Positions 33,322-41,642 of a DNA stretch of 44,956 bases are shown piece by piece. The notes below the pieces were generated by a model. It ran no database searches. It was not told the DNA's origin and was given only the letters and a program-made list of their open reading frames with translations. Origin of the DNA: Streptomyces turgidiscabies Car8 (GTDB lineage: Bacteria > Actinomycetota > Actinomycetes > Streptomycetales > Streptomycetaceae); assembly GCF_000331005.1 (NCBI RefSeq), contig NZ_AEJB01000126.1, positions 1-44,956 of the forward strand, read 5' to 3'. Both the position numbers and the translations under genes were made by a program. Each line of letters opens with the position of its first letter. Position 1 is the first letter of the stretch.

Positions 33322-34449
33322 TCACCCTTCCGGGCCGTCCTCTTCCGCGAGGACGCGCTGCGCCGCGGCGAACGCCGAGTTGGCTGCCGGGACTCCGCAG
33401 TACACGGCCGTCTGGAGCAGTACCGCGCCGATCTCCTCGGGGGTCAGCCCGTTGCGGCGGGCCGCGCGGACGTGCATCGCCAGCTCGTCGTAGTGGCCGT
33501 GGGCGACCAGCGCGGTGAGCGTGATCATGCTGCGCTCACGCCGGGTGAGCGTCGGGTCGGTCCAGATCTCGCCCCAGGCGTAACGCGAGATGAAGTCCTG
33601 GAAGCGGGCCGTGAAGGGCGTCTGCCGCGCCTGCGCCCGGTCCACGTGCGTGTCGCCGAGCACCTGCCGGCGCACCTCCATGCCCCGCCGGGGAGCCGTC
33701 CCGAAGTGCGGGCGCAGCGCCGCCAGTACGGCCTCCGGGCACTGCGCGACGGCCAGGTGCGAGGCGCCCGGCAGTTCGACGAGCGTGGCACCCCGCACGG
33801 CGTCCGCGATCTCCCGCAGATGCGCCGGGGGAGTGGCCGGGTCCTGCCGTCCGGCCACGAGCAGCGTGGGCACGGAGATGTCGGCCAGCCGGTCACGCAG
33901 GTCGAAGGCGGCCAGCGCGTCGCAGCAGGCGGCGTACGCGTCCGGGTCGGCGTTCCGGTGATCCGCGACCAGCTCCGGCACGGTGAACCCGGTTGTGAAC
34001 CAGCGGGCGTCGGCACTCTCCGCGAGCCCCGCCAGGCCCTCGCTCCGTACCAGCGCGGCCCGTTCCTCCCACGGCTTGCTGCCGTTGAAGTGGGCCGAGG
34101 AGCACAGGACGGCGAGCGACGACACCCGCTCCGGGTGGTGGACTGCGAGATACAGGCCGACCGCACCACCCAACGACACGCCCGCGTAGGCGAATTGGTC
34201 GATCCCGAGGGAGTCGGCGAGCGCCAGCACGAGCGCCGCCAGATCACCGACGGTGGCCCCGGGCCCGATCAGCCCGGGCGCCGAACCCCCGTGCCCGGGC
34301 AGGTCCCAGCGGACCACCCGGTGGGTGACGGACAGCTCGGGCGCCACCTTGTCCCAGAGGGCGTACGACGTCCCGAGCGAGGGCCCGAGCAGCAGCGGGG
34401 GAGCGGTGGCGGAGCCCTCGACGAGGTGGTGCGGCAGCTTGTCGGTCAC
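33322..34449 (-). CDS. pcaL: Fused 3-oxoadipate enol-lactonase / 4-carboxymuconolactone decarboxylase
   Basis: A 375-aa bifunctional enzyme of protocatechuate catabolism that makes 3-oxoadipate from 4-carboxymuconolactone. The N-terminal ~255 residues are the PcaD alpha/beta hydrolase: LLLGPSLGTSYALWD, RWDLPGHGGSAPG, the nucleophile in GVSLGGA, LLVAGRQDPATPP with the acid, and GASHLAV with the histidine. The C-terminal ~110 residues are the PcaC decarboxylase: DFISRYAWGEIWTDPTLTRR, ERSMITLTALVAHGHYDELA and TPEEIGAVLLQTAVYCGVPA. The fusion is typical of actinobacteria. The GTG start at 34449 overlaps the pcaB stop as GTGA. It is the last gene of the operon. Confidence 0.95.
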   Translation of the reverse strand: MTDKLPHHLVEGSATAPPLLLGPSLGTSYALWDKVAPELSVTHRVVRWDLPGHGGSAPGLIGPGATVGDLAALVLALADSLGIDQFAYAGVSLGGAVGLYLAVHHPERVSSLAVLCSSAHFNGSKPWEERAALVRSEGLAGLAESADARWFTTGFTVPELVADHRNADPDAYAACCDALAAFDLRDRLADISVPTLLVAGRQDPATPPAHLREIADAVRGATLVELPGASHLAVAQCPEAVLAALRPHFGTAPRRGMEVRRQVLGDTHVDRAQARQTPFTARFQDFISRYAWGEIWTDPTLTRRERSMITLTALVAHGHYDELAMHVRAARRNGLTPEEIGAVLLQTAVYCGVPAANSAFAAAQRVLAEEDGPEG

Positions 34450-35801
34450 GGTCGCTCCAGAGCGCGGTCGGTGAGGGCTCCGGCGGAGCCGGTGTAACGG
34501 GCGGGGTCGGTCAGGTCATCGAGGGGCAGGTCCTTCAACTCGGGCTCCTCGGCGAGGAGTTCCGCGAGAGAGCGGCCCTCGGTGTGGGTGCGGGCGGCCA
34601 CCTGGGTGAGCAGCTCCTTCGCGCGGGCCCGGCCCAGCACGGGCGCGAGTTCGGCCGCCAGCCGTTCGGAGACGATCAACCCGTGGGTGAGGCCCAGGTG
34701 TTGACGCATGACACCCGCGTGCACACGCAGCCCCTCCGTCAGCTCCACGGCGTCCCGGGTCGCGCCTCCTGCCAGCCGGAGCAGCTCCCTGAGCGTCTCC
34801 CACTCGGCGTGCCAGGCACCCGCCGGACGCTCGTCCTCGGCGACCAGCGCGCCGTACAGGGTGGCCGCGAGCTGCGGCGCCCGCCGGGCCGCGGCGGCGA
34901 TCAGCGTCGACCGTACGGGATTGGCCTTGTGCGGCATCGCCGACGAACCCCCGCCGCTGCCCTCGGACACCTCGGCGATCTCGGTACGGGCCAACGTCAG
35001 CACGTCGGCGGCGAGTTTCCCGAGGGCGCCGGCCGTGAAGGCGAGCGCCCCGGCGAGATCCGCGACCGGGGTGCGCAGGGTGTGCCAGGGCAACACTGGT
35101 TCGGCGAGCCCGAGTTCACGGGAGTAGACGGCGACCAGGGCCTGGGTGTCGACCGGAGCGTCACCGGCGCCGAACACGGTGAACGCGGCCAAGGTACCCG
35201 CGGCGCCGCCGAGTTGGGCGGGGAGACCCCGACGTACGGCTGTCACCCGGTCTCGTGCGTCCAGGACCAGGGAGCGCCAGCCGGCCGCCTTCAGCCCGAA
35301 GGTCGTCGGTACGGCGTGCTGGGTGAGGGTGCGGCCCGGCATCGGGGTGTCGCGGTGGACGGCGGCCGTGCGGGAGAGCGTTCGCGCGGCGCGGTCGAGG
35401 TCCGCGCCGATCAGGTCCAGGGTGCGGGCGGCGACCAGCATCGTCGCCGTGTCCAGGATGTCCTGGCTGGTCGCGCCCCGGTGGACGTACGGCCCGTACT
35501 CCGCGCCCACCGCCGCTGTCAGGTCCGCGACCAGCGGGATCACCGGGTTGCCGCCGGACCGGGCGCGCAGCGCGATCGACCGGACGTCGAAGCCGGAGAC
35601 GTCACCGGCTGCCGAGTCGACCGCCGTGGCCGCTTCCTCGGGCACCAGCCCCAGCCCGGCCTGCGCACGGGTCAGTGCGGCCTCCGCGTCGAGCAGCGCC
35701 CGCAGATAGGCGGTGTCGCTCGTCGCGGAGGCCGCCGGGGAACCGGCCCACATGGGAGAGAGCAGGCCGGTGTCGGCGTCGGACTCGGCAGGTGGTGTCA
35801 C
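34446..35801 (-). CDS. pcaB: 3-carboxy-cis,cis-muconate cycloisomerase
   Basis: A 451-aa member of the fumarase/aspartase superfamily that lactonises 3-carboxymuconate. Diagnostic segments are PYVHRGATSQDILDTATML, RTLTQHAVPTTFGLKAAGW and the superfamily loop GSGGGSSAMPHKANPVRSTL, which contains the SSxMPxKxNP signature with the catalytic serine. The length is normal for PcaB. The GTG at 35801 overlaps the pcaG stop (GTGA). It acts directly after the dioxygenase encoded by the two genes upstream. Confidence 0.95.
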   Translation of the reverse strand: MTPPAESDADTGLLSPMWAGSPAASATSDTAYLRALLDAEAALTRAQAGLGLVPEEAATAVDSAAGDVSGFDVRSIALRARSGGNPVIPLVADLTAAVGAEYGPYVHRGATSQDILDTATMLVAARTLDLIGADLDRAARTLSRTAAVHRDTPMPGRTLTQHAVPTTFGLKAAGWRSLVLDARDRVTAVRRGLPAQLGGAAGTLAAFTVFGAGDAPVDTQALVAVYSRELGLAEPVLPWHTLRTPVADLAGALAFTAGALGKLAADVLTLARTEIAEVSEGSGGGSSAMPHKANPVRSTLIAAAARRAPQLAATLYGALVAEDERPAGAWHAEWETLRELLRLAGGATRDAVELTEGLRVHAGVMRQHLGLTHGLIVSERLAAELAPVLGRARAKELLTQVAARTHTEGRSLAELLAEEPELKDLPLDDLTDPARYTGSAGALTDRALERP

Positions 35802-36379
35802 TCGAACTCCAGGAAGACCGTTTCGCCCTCGCCCTGAAGGCGGATGTCGAAACGGTACGTGCGCCGCTCGCCCTCGGCGGCGACCAGCGTGGCGCGCCGC
35901 TCGGCGGGCAGGGAGTCGAGCAGCGCGTCGGCGCCGTCCGCGAGATACGCACGCGTGTACAGGTGGGTCAGCAGGCCGCGCGCGAACACACACACGCTGA
36001 TGTACGGCAGCCCGACGTTGCCCGGCGGCAGCGTGTACAGCGCGTAGTGCCCGTCGGCGTCGGTGGCGACCCGCCCGAAGCCCGTGAAGTCGGTGCCGTT
36101 GCGGCCCAGGAAGCCGCCGGTCACCGGGTCGCGGCGCAGGGATCCGGGGGCACCGGCGAGGGAGCCGTCGGGCGCGGCCTGCCAGAACTCCAGGAGGGCG
36201 TCGGGGATCGGGTTCCCCTCGCCGTCCAGGACGTGTCCGTGGAGGATGATCGTGTCCGGGTGGCCCTTGGGCGCGACCTGCTCGCCCTCGGGGAAGGGGA
36301 GGGCGTAGCCGTAGAAGGGGCCCACGGTATGGGACGGGGTGGGGAGGACGTTCGCCGGGGAGACGGGGGAGACGCTCAT
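35798..36379 (-). CDS. pcaG: Protocatechuate 3,4-dioxygenase alpha subunit
   Basis: A 193-aa subunit of the intradiol ring-cleavage enzyme. It has TPSHTVGPFYGYALPF, VLDGEGNPIPDALLEFWQA, GRVATDADGHYALYTLPPG and PYISVCVFARGLLTHLYTRA. As usual for the alpha subunit, the full set of iron ligands is absent; it packs with PcaH to form the active site. Its ATG at 36379 shares one base with the pcaH stop (TGATG). Confidence 0.95.
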   Translation of the reverse strand: MSVSPVSPANVLPTPSHTVGPFYGYALPFPEGEQVAPKGHPDTIILHGHVLDGEGNPIPDALLEFWQAAPDGSLAGAPGSLRRDPVTGGFLGRNGTDFTGFGRVATDADGHYALYTLPPGNVGLPYISVCVFARGLLTHLYTRAYLADGADALLDSLPAERRATLVAAEGERRTYRFDIRLQGEGETVFLEFE

Positions 36380-37152
36380 CAGTCGCGGCCTTCTTCGATC
36401 CAGGTGGCGGAGGGACCGTCGAGGACGATGTCCCACTCGTAGCCGAGCGAGAACTCGGGCTGGGACAGGTCGTGGTTGTACTCGGCGACGAGACGGTTGC
36501 GGGCGGCCTCGTCGGTGACCGAGCGCAGGATCGGGTCGTAGCGGAACAGCGGGTCGTTCGGGAAGTACATCTGGGTCACGAGGCGCTGGGTGAAGGCCGT
36601 GCCGAAGACGGAGAAATGGATGTGCGCGGGACGCCAGGCGTTGGTGTGGTTGCGCCACGGGTACGCGCCCGGCTTGATCGTGGTGAACCGGTACCGTCCC
36701 TGATCATCCGTCAGGAGACGTCCCACGCCGGTGAAGTTGGGGTCGAGCGGCGCCGGGTGCTGGTCCCGCAGATGCGCGTACCGGCCGGAGGCGTTGGCCT
36801 GCCACAGCTCGATCAGCTGACCGCGCACGGGACGCCCGTCCCGGTCGAGGAGCCGGCCGGAGACGGTGATGCGCTCGCCGAGCGGCTCGCCCTGGTGCTG
36901 GATCGTGAGGTCGCTGTCGATGTCCGTGATGTCGGTGACCCCGAACACCGGACCCGACAGCTCGACCGTCTCCGGGTCCCCACCACTCACGGCGACAAGT
37001 GGCTGTTTCGGGTACCGCAGCACCGAGCTGCGGTACGGGGCGTAGTCGCGCGGCGGATGGTTCTGTACGGGCGCGCCTTCGGCGACCGCCTTGTCGTAGG
37101 CGTCCTGGAGGTCACTGACCTCGATGTCGATGTCCGACTGGGAGAGAGCCAT
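36379..37152 (-). CDS. pcaH: Protocatechuate 3,4-dioxygenase beta subunit
   Basis: A 257-aa catalytic subunit with non-haem Fe(III) that cleaves protocatechuate between its hydroxyls. The ligands are visible as Tyr in ASGRYAHL, Tyr in KPGAYPWRNH, and two His in WRPAHIHFSVFG. The N-terminal region (PPRDYAPYRSSVLRYPKQPL) and LLDRDGRPVRGQLIELWQAN are typical of PcaH. It starts at the ATG at 37152 with an AGGAAC site overlapping the pcaF stop, so it is closely coupled to the gene before it. Confidence 0.96.
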   Translation of the reverse strand: MALSQSDIDIEVSDLQDAYDKAVAEGAPVQNHPPRDYAPYRSSVLRYPKQPLVAVSGGDPETVELSGPVFGVTDITDIDSDLTIQHQGEPLGERITVSGRLLDRDGRPVRGQLIELWQANASGRYAHLRDQHPAPLDPNFTGVGRLLTDDQGRYRFTTIKPGAYPWRNHTNAWRPAHIHFSVFGTAFTQRLVTQMYFPNDPLFRYDPILRSVTDEAARNRLVAEYNHDLSQPEFSLGYEWDIVLDGPSATWIEEGRD

Positions 37153-37161
37153 GGGGAGTTC

Positions 37162-38373
37162 CTAGCGTTCGAGGACGAGGGCGAGGCCCTGGCCCACGCC
37201 GATGCAGAGGGTGGCGACGCCGACTCCCGTGCCCTTGCGGGCCAGTTGGTGGGCGACGGTCCCGGCGAGCCGGGCACCGGAGGCGCCGAGCGGGTGCCCG
37301 AGGGCGATCGCGCCGCCCTGCGGGTTGAGAACCGCAGGGTCGAACTCGGGCCATTCGGCGACGCAGCCGAGGACCTGTGCGGCGAACGCCTCGTTCAGTT
37401 CCAGAGTTGACAGATCGTCAAATGCTTTGCCCGCCTTGGCGAGCGCCCGGTTGACGGCTTCTACGGGGGCGAGCCCGAAGTAGTCGGGGGCGATCGCCGA
37501 GACGCCGGTGGCGGACACGCGGGCGAGGGGTTCGCGGCCGGTGGCCTTCAGACCCTCCTCGTCGACCAGGAGGAGAGCGGCGGCGCCGTCGTTGAGGGGG
37601 GAGGCGTTTCCGGCCGTCACGGTGCCGCCGTCCGTACGGAAGGACGGCTTGAGGCGGGCCATGGCGGCCAGGGAGGCGTCGGCGCGTACGGATTCGTCGG
37701 CGGCGAAGGCGACCGGGTCGCCCTTGCGCTGCGGGACGGGGACGGGGGCGAGTTCGGCGTCGAACAGGCCTGCCTGCTGGGCGGCGGCGGCCTTGCGATG
37801 GCTGGCGAGGGCGAACTCGTCCTGCTGCTCGCGGGTGATCTTGTGCTTGTCGGCGATGAGTTCGGCGGACTCACCCAGCGGGATGGTCCACTGCGGGTCC
37901 ATCCTCGGGTTGGTCATACGCCAGCCGAGCGTCGTCGAGTACAGCTCGGTGTGCCCGGCGGGAAAGGGCTTGTCGTTCTTGGGCAGGACGTAGGGCGCGC
38001 GGGTCATGGACTCCACACCGCCCGCGAGGGCGACGGAGGCGTCGCCGACGGCGATGGCACGGGCGGCCTGGATCACCGCCTCCAGGCCCGAGGCGCACAG
38101 CCGGTTGACGGTGACGCCGGGGACGGAGGTGGGCAGTCCGGCGAGCAGTCCGGCCATACGGGCGACGTTGCGGTTGTCCTCGCCGGCGCCGTTGGCGTTG
38201 CCGAAGTAGACGTCCTCGATGCGGGAGGGGTCCAGGCCGGGTGTACGGGCGAGCAGTTCGCGGATGGCGTGGGCGGCGAGGTCGTCCGGGCGGACACCGG
38301 CCAGGGCGCCGTTGTAGCGGCCGATCGGGGTGCGTACGGCGTCGACGATGTAGACGTCCTTGAGACGGCTCAC
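37162..38373 (-). CDS. pcaF: Beta-ketoadipyl-CoA thiolase
   Basis: A 403-aa thiolase catalysing the last step, 3-oxoadipyl-CoA to succinyl-CoA and acetyl-CoA. The nucleophilic cysteine is in [12 protein letters not shown]. The other catalytic motifs are [27 protein letters not shown] (His) and CIGVGQG (the second Cys). The internal motif [12 protein letters not shown] is frequent in PcaF-type enzymes. The GTG start at 38373 overlaps the pcaJ stop as GTGA. Context fixes it to the beta-ketoadipate pathway rather than fatty acid oxidation. Confidence 0.95.
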   Translation of the reverse strand: MSRLKDVYIVDAVRTPIGRYNGALAGVRPDDLAAHAIRELLARTPGLDPSRIEDVYFGNANGAGEDNRNVARMAGLLAGLPTSVPGVTVNRLCASGLEAVIQAARAIAVGDASVALAGGVESMTRAPYVLPKNDKPFPAGHTELYSTTLGWRMTNPRMDPQWTIPLGESAELIADKHKITREQQDEFALASHRKAAAAQQAGLFDAELAPVPVPQRKGDPVAFAADESVRADASLAAMARLKPSFRTDGGTVTAGNASPLNDGAAALLLVDEEGLKATGREPLARVSATGVSAIAPDYFGLAPVEAVNRALAKAGKAFDDLSTLELNEAFAAQVLGCVAEWPEFDPAVLNPQGGAIALGHPLGASGARLAGTVAHQLARKGTGVGVATLCIGVGQGLALVLER

Positions 38374-39017
38374 GGCTGGATCTCCTCGGGGGTACGGACC
38401 TTCGCGGCGGTCTTCGCCACGATCTCCTCGACACTGACGCCCGGCGCGGTCTCCACCAGCACCAGCCCGTCGCCGGTGACATCGAGAACACCCAGATCTG
38501 TGATGACCCGGTTCACACATGCCTTGCCGGTGAGTGGCAGTTCACACTGCTCCAGGATCTTCGGGGAGCCGTCCTTCGCGGTGTGCGTCATGACCACGAT
38601 GACCGTACGGGCGCCGTGAACCAGGTCCATCGCGCCGCCGATCCCGGTGATCAGCTTGCCCGGGATCGCCCAGTTCGCCAGGTCACCCCCGGCGGACACC
38701 TGCATCGCGCCCAGCACGGCGACGTCGATGTGCCCGCCCCGGATCATCCCGAAGGACAGCGCAGAGTCGAAGAAGGAGGCGCCCGGCAGGACGGTCACCG
38801 TCTCCTTGCCCGCGTTGATCAGGTCCGGGTCTACCTGGTCCTCGGCCGGATAGGGGCCGGTGCCGAGGATGCCGTTCTCCGACTCCAGGATCACCTCGAC
38901 GTCGGCGGGGAGGTAGTTGGGGATCAGCGTCGGCAGGCCGATGCCCAGGTTCACGTACTGCCCGTCGCGCAGTTCCCGCGCGGCCCGGGCGGCCATCTCT
39001 TCCCTGGTCCAGGCCAT
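38370..39017 (-). CDS. pcaJ: 3-oxoadipate CoA-transferase subunit B
   Basis: A 215-aa subunit of the succinyl-CoA:3-oxoadipate CoA-transferase. It has [16 protein letters not shown], the catalytic glutamate in [12 protein letters not shown], and [20 protein letters not shown] and [20 protein letters not shown], all typical of the beta chain. It begins at the ATG at 39017, overlapping the pcaI stop by one base (TGATG). Confidence 0.95.
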   Translation of the reverse strand: MAWTREEMAARAARELRDGQYVNLGIGLPTLIPNYLPADVEVILESENGILGTGPYPAEDQVDPDLINAGKETVTVLPGASFFDSALSFGMIRGGHIDVAVLGAMQVSAGGDLANWAIPGKLITGIGGAMDLVHGARTVIVVMTHTAKDGSPKILEQCELPLTGKACVNRVITDLGVLDVTGDGLVLVETAPGVSVEEIVAKTAAKVRTPEEIQP

Positions 39018-39772
39018 CAGCTGCTCACCGTCCGCTGCTCGATCCGCTTGTCGGCCACCTGCTCGGGCGTCAGGGCGATCACCCGCTGCACGAAGATGCC
39101 CGGCAGATGCACCGCGTCCGGGCCGATCTCGCCGGGCTCGACCAGTTCCTCGACCTCGGCGACCGTGATCCGGCCGGCCATGGCCGCGAGGGGGTTGAAG
39201 TTCCGGGTGGACTTGTTGAAGACGAGGTTGCCGTGCCGGTCACCCCTGGCGGCCCTCACCAGCGCGAAGTCGGTACGGATGGCGCGCTCCAGCACGTACT
39301 GCGTGCCGTCGAACTCCCGTACCTCCTTCGGCGGTGACGCCAGAGCGACGCCGCCCGAGCCGTCGTACCGCCAGGGCAGACCGCCCTCCGCGACCTGGGT
39401 GCCGACCCCAGCCGGCGTGTAGAAGGCGGGGATGCCGGACCCGCCCGCGCGCAGCCGCTCGGCGAGCGTTCCCTGCGGGATCATCTCGACCTCCAGCTCA
39501 CCGGCCAGATACTGGCGGGCGAACTCCTTGTTCGCGCCGATGTACGAACCGGTGACGCGGGCGATCCGGCCCGCCGCCAGCAGCACCGCGAGGCCCGACT
39601 CCATGGCCCCGCAGTTGTTGGACACCACCGACAGACCTGAGACCGCGCGCTCGTACAACGCCCCGATCAGTACGTTCGGAACCCCACTGAGCCCGAAACC
39701 ACCCACCGCGAGCGACGCGCCGTCCGGCACATCGGCCACCGCCTCCAAGGCTGTGGCGACCACCTTGTCCAT
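39017..39772 (-). CDS. pcaI: 3-oxoadipate CoA-transferase subunit A
   Basis: A 251-aa alpha chain of the CoA-transferase. Motifs are [79 protein letters not shown] and [14 protein letters not shown] start at the ATG at 39772 ([12 protein letters not shown]), which gives the usual N-terminus; the longer frame to 40027 covers the promoter. The ribosome site (GAAGAGATGGGG) is modest. It is the first of seven tightly packed pca genes, transcribed from the promoter at 39812-39840. Confidence 0.93.
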   Translation of the reverse strand: MDKVVATALEAVADVPDGASLAVGGFGLSGVPNVLIGALYERAVSGLSVVSNNCGAMESGLAVLLAAGRIARVTGSYIGANKEFARQYLAGELEVEMIPQGTLAERLRAGGSGIPAFYTPAGVGTQVAEGGLPWRYDGSGGVALASPPKEVREFDGTQYVLERAIRTDFALVRAARGDRHGNLVFNKSTRNFNPLAAMAGRITVAEVEELVEPGEIGPDAVHLPGIFVQRVIALTPEQVADKRIEQRTVSS

Positions 39773-39811
39773 CCGCGAAGCCCCATCTCTTCCGAATCTC
39801 TTCCGAGCGCA

Positions 39812-39840
39812 ATTACTCAGGGCACTGAGTATTTCGGCAA
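39812..39840 (-). promoter_or_regulatory. pca operon promoter with embedded MarR-type operator
   Basis: On the minus strand, a -35 TTGCCG (39835-39840) and a -10 AGTAAT (39812-39817) are 17 bp apart. The palindrome ACTCAG-TGCC-CTGAGT (39815-39830), extendable to 9-bp arms with one mismatch, fills the spacer and -10. A repressor there would block RNA polymerase, as expected for PcaV from the adjacent gene. Confidence 0.7.
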
Positions 39841-39942
39841 GGTTTCCCTCACGCTGCCACTCGTCGGACACGGCGTCAAGAGTCATGAGAAAACAGCAGG
39901 TGGAGTCAGTGTTTCCAGACGGGAGACATGGAGAGGGCTGGG

Positions 39943-39956
39943 ACTGTATCGTCAGT
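39943..39956. promoter_or_regulatory. Possible second dyad near the pcaV promoter
   Basis: ACTG-TATCGT-CAGT is a small inverted repeat about 50 bp upstream of the pcaV start. It could be an autoregulatory site, but its arms are short. Confidence 0.35.
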
Positions 39957-40004
39957 ACACCAACTAAATTCTTTCCCCAGAAGACGACGACCCCAGGAGC
40001 GGAC

Positions 40005-40478
40005 ATGGCCGCGGTGGACCTCTCCACCCACCCCGGGCACCTCGCCCGGCGGCTGCAGCAGGCGCACTACCTGCTGTGGAACACGATGGTCTCCGAGGAG
40101 ATCACCTCCCCGCAGTTCGCGGTCCTGAACGCGCTGGTCGCCGAACCGGGCCTCGACCAGCGCACGGTCGGGGAGCGGGTGGGCCTCGACCGGTCCACGG
40201 TCGCCGAGGTCGTCAGCAGGCTCGGTCGCCGCGACCTCATCGACAAGGTGCGCGACCCGGAGGACGGCCGCCGCTCCCTGCTGCGCCCCACGGAGGACGG
40301 GGTGCGCACACACCGCAAGCTGACCGTACGGACGGCCCGGATGAACCAGGTCTTTTTGGCCCCGCTCTCCGCCGGCGAACAGACCGTCTTCCTCGACCTC
40401 ATCCAGCGCGTGGCCGACGCGGCGGAGGGGCTGCGCAACCCGGTGGAAACCCTCACCTCCCCCGGCTCCCCGCGCTGA
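40005..40478 (+). CDS. pcaV: MarR-family regulator of the pca operon, PcaV-like
   Basis: A 157-aa winged-helix repressor. It starts at the ATG at 40005 after AGGAGC. The dimer helix LARRLQQAHYLLWNTMV is followed by ITSPQFAVLNALVAEPGLDQ, the recognition region RTVGERVGLDRSTVAEVVSR, and the wing KVRDPEDGRRSLLRPTEDG. Arg15, which in S. coelicolor PcaV contacts the ligand protocatechuate, is present at the same residue number. Divergent placement from pcaI and a palindrome in the pca promoter indicate that it represses the operon until protocatechuate is present. Confidence 0.9.
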   Translation: MAAVDLSTHPGHLARRLQQAHYLLWNTMVSEEITSPQFAVLNALVAEPGLDQRTVGERVGLDRSTVAEVVSRLGRRDLIDKVRDPEDGRRSLLRPTEDGVRTHRKLTVRTARMNQVFLAPLSAGEQTVFLDLIQRVADAAEGLRNPVETLTSPGSPR

Positions 40479-40588
40479 CAGCGCTTGCACGGCAGGCCGG
40501 GTCCGCCCAGCGGACCTGGAGCGGATACCGTGCGGGGCGAGACCGTGGCCCGGACCGTGGGGCGGTCCGGAGCCGAGGAGGAACAGGG

Positions 40589-41389
40589 ATGGCAGCCGGA
40601 GGATCCGGGGCAGGGGGCCCGGCGGAGTCCGACGCCGCGGGGTCCGAACCCGCGGGGATGCGGACCGTCCAGCGGGCCATCGACATCCTGGGGCTCTTCG
40701 ACGAGATCCGGCCCGCGCTGTCCCTCCGTGAGATCGTCAGTGCCTCCGGGCTGCCCAAGACCACGGTGCTGAGACTGCTCCAGACCCTGCGGCTCAACGG
40801 CCTGCTCTGGGTCGACGAGCACGGCCGCTACCTCGCGGGCCCCGCCCTGCTGCGCTGGTCCCGGCTCGCCGAGCAGGCCTGGCGGCTGCCGGCCGCGGCC
40901 CGGACGCTGCTGCGCGACCTCGCCGCCGAGCACAAGGAGACGGTGCACCTGTATGTGCGCCGGGACATCCACCGCGTCTGCATCGCCCAGGAGGAGGGCC
41001 CGCAGGCGCTGCGCCAGGTCGTGCGCGTGGGCGACGAACTCCCGCTGTGGGCGGGCGGCGTGGCCAAGGCGCTGCTGCTGGACGCGCCCGAAGGACTGCT
41101 GCTGCGGGTCGCGCAGGCCTCACCGTACGGGGCCGGACATCTGGCGACCCTCCGGACCTGGATCGAGGAGGCCCGCGATCACGGGTACGCAGTGAGTCAC
41201 GGCGAACGCGAGGAGGGGCTGTCGGCGGTGGCCGTGCCGGTGCGGGTGAGGAGCGGGTCCGTGCTGGCCGCGCTGTCCTTCGGCGGGCCGAGCACACGGT
41301 TCACCCCGGAGCGGGTGACACGGTTCGCGACGGCGCTGCGCGAGGCGGCGGCGGAACTGGCACGGGCGGGACTGCCGTTCGAGGGATGA
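40589..41389 (+). CDS. IclR-family transcriptional regulator
   Basis: A 266-aa regulator. After a variable, Gly/Ser-rich N-terminus, the winged helix begins MRTVQRAIDILGLFDEIRPA and includes LSLREIVSASGLPKTTVLRL. The effector domain has ETVHLYVRRDIHRVCIAQEE, LPLWAGGVAKALLLDAPEG, GYAVSHGEREEGLSAVAVPV and a C-terminal EAAAELARAG. AGGAGGAA precedes the ATG at 40589; the ATG at 40658 is an alternative. IclR members PcaR and PcaU regulate beta-ketoadipate genes in proteobacteria, but here a MarR protein fills that role, so this gene's target is unclear. It is downstream of pcaV by 110 bp. Confidence 0.88.
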   Translation: MAAGGSGAGGPAESDAAGSEPAGMRTVQRAIDILGLFDEIRPALSLREIVSASGLPKTTVLRLLQTLRLNGLLWVDEHGRYLAGPALLRWSRLAEQAWRLPAAARTLLRDLAAEHKETVHLYVRRDIHRVCIAQEEGPQALRQVVRVGDELPLWAGGVAKALLLDAPEGLLLRVAQASPYGAGHLATLRTWIEEARDHGYAVSHGEREEGLSAVAVPVRVRSGSVLAALSFGGPSTRFTPERVTRFATALREAAAELARAGLPFEG

Positions 41390-41463
41390 GGAGGCGCTCC
41401 GCTGGGTGCGCTGTTCGGCCCCGGTTCCGCTGAAGGTGGTCGCGCCCGCGCGGGCATGGTTGT

Positions 41464-41510
41464 GTGCCTGGTGCCTGGTGCCTGGTGCCTGGTGCCTGGT
41501 GCCTGGTGCG
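41464..41510. repeat. Perfect 7-bp tandem repeat, six full copies plus a partial
   Basis: The unit GTGCCTG repeats without interruption from 41464 to 41505, with a partial GTGCG to 41510. It lies in the 253-bp gap between the iclR gene and the convergent lipoprotein gene, which otherwise shows no gene. Such a perfect short repeat is prone to length change by slippage. Confidence 0.9.
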
Positions 41511-41642
41511 GGTCGTGGAGGCTCGGGTGCTGTGTTCGGTGCCGCCGAGGTGACGTGAAGGACTGCTGTGGGGGGACTGCGGTGGGTCGGTCGGTCCGGG
41601 CGCCGCGTCGCGCACAGAGCGGCGGGGTGACAGGACGCCCCG

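Noticed and set aside
30638..33493. A 951-codon open frame in a second plus frame of the LAL-type regulator
   Set aside because: It is an Arg/Pro/Gly-rich out-of-frame reading of the real gene; only the frame starting at 30597 has Walker motifs.
41464..41510. CRISPR array
   Set aside because: The repeats are 7 bp and contiguous, with no spacers, and no cas genes are nearby.
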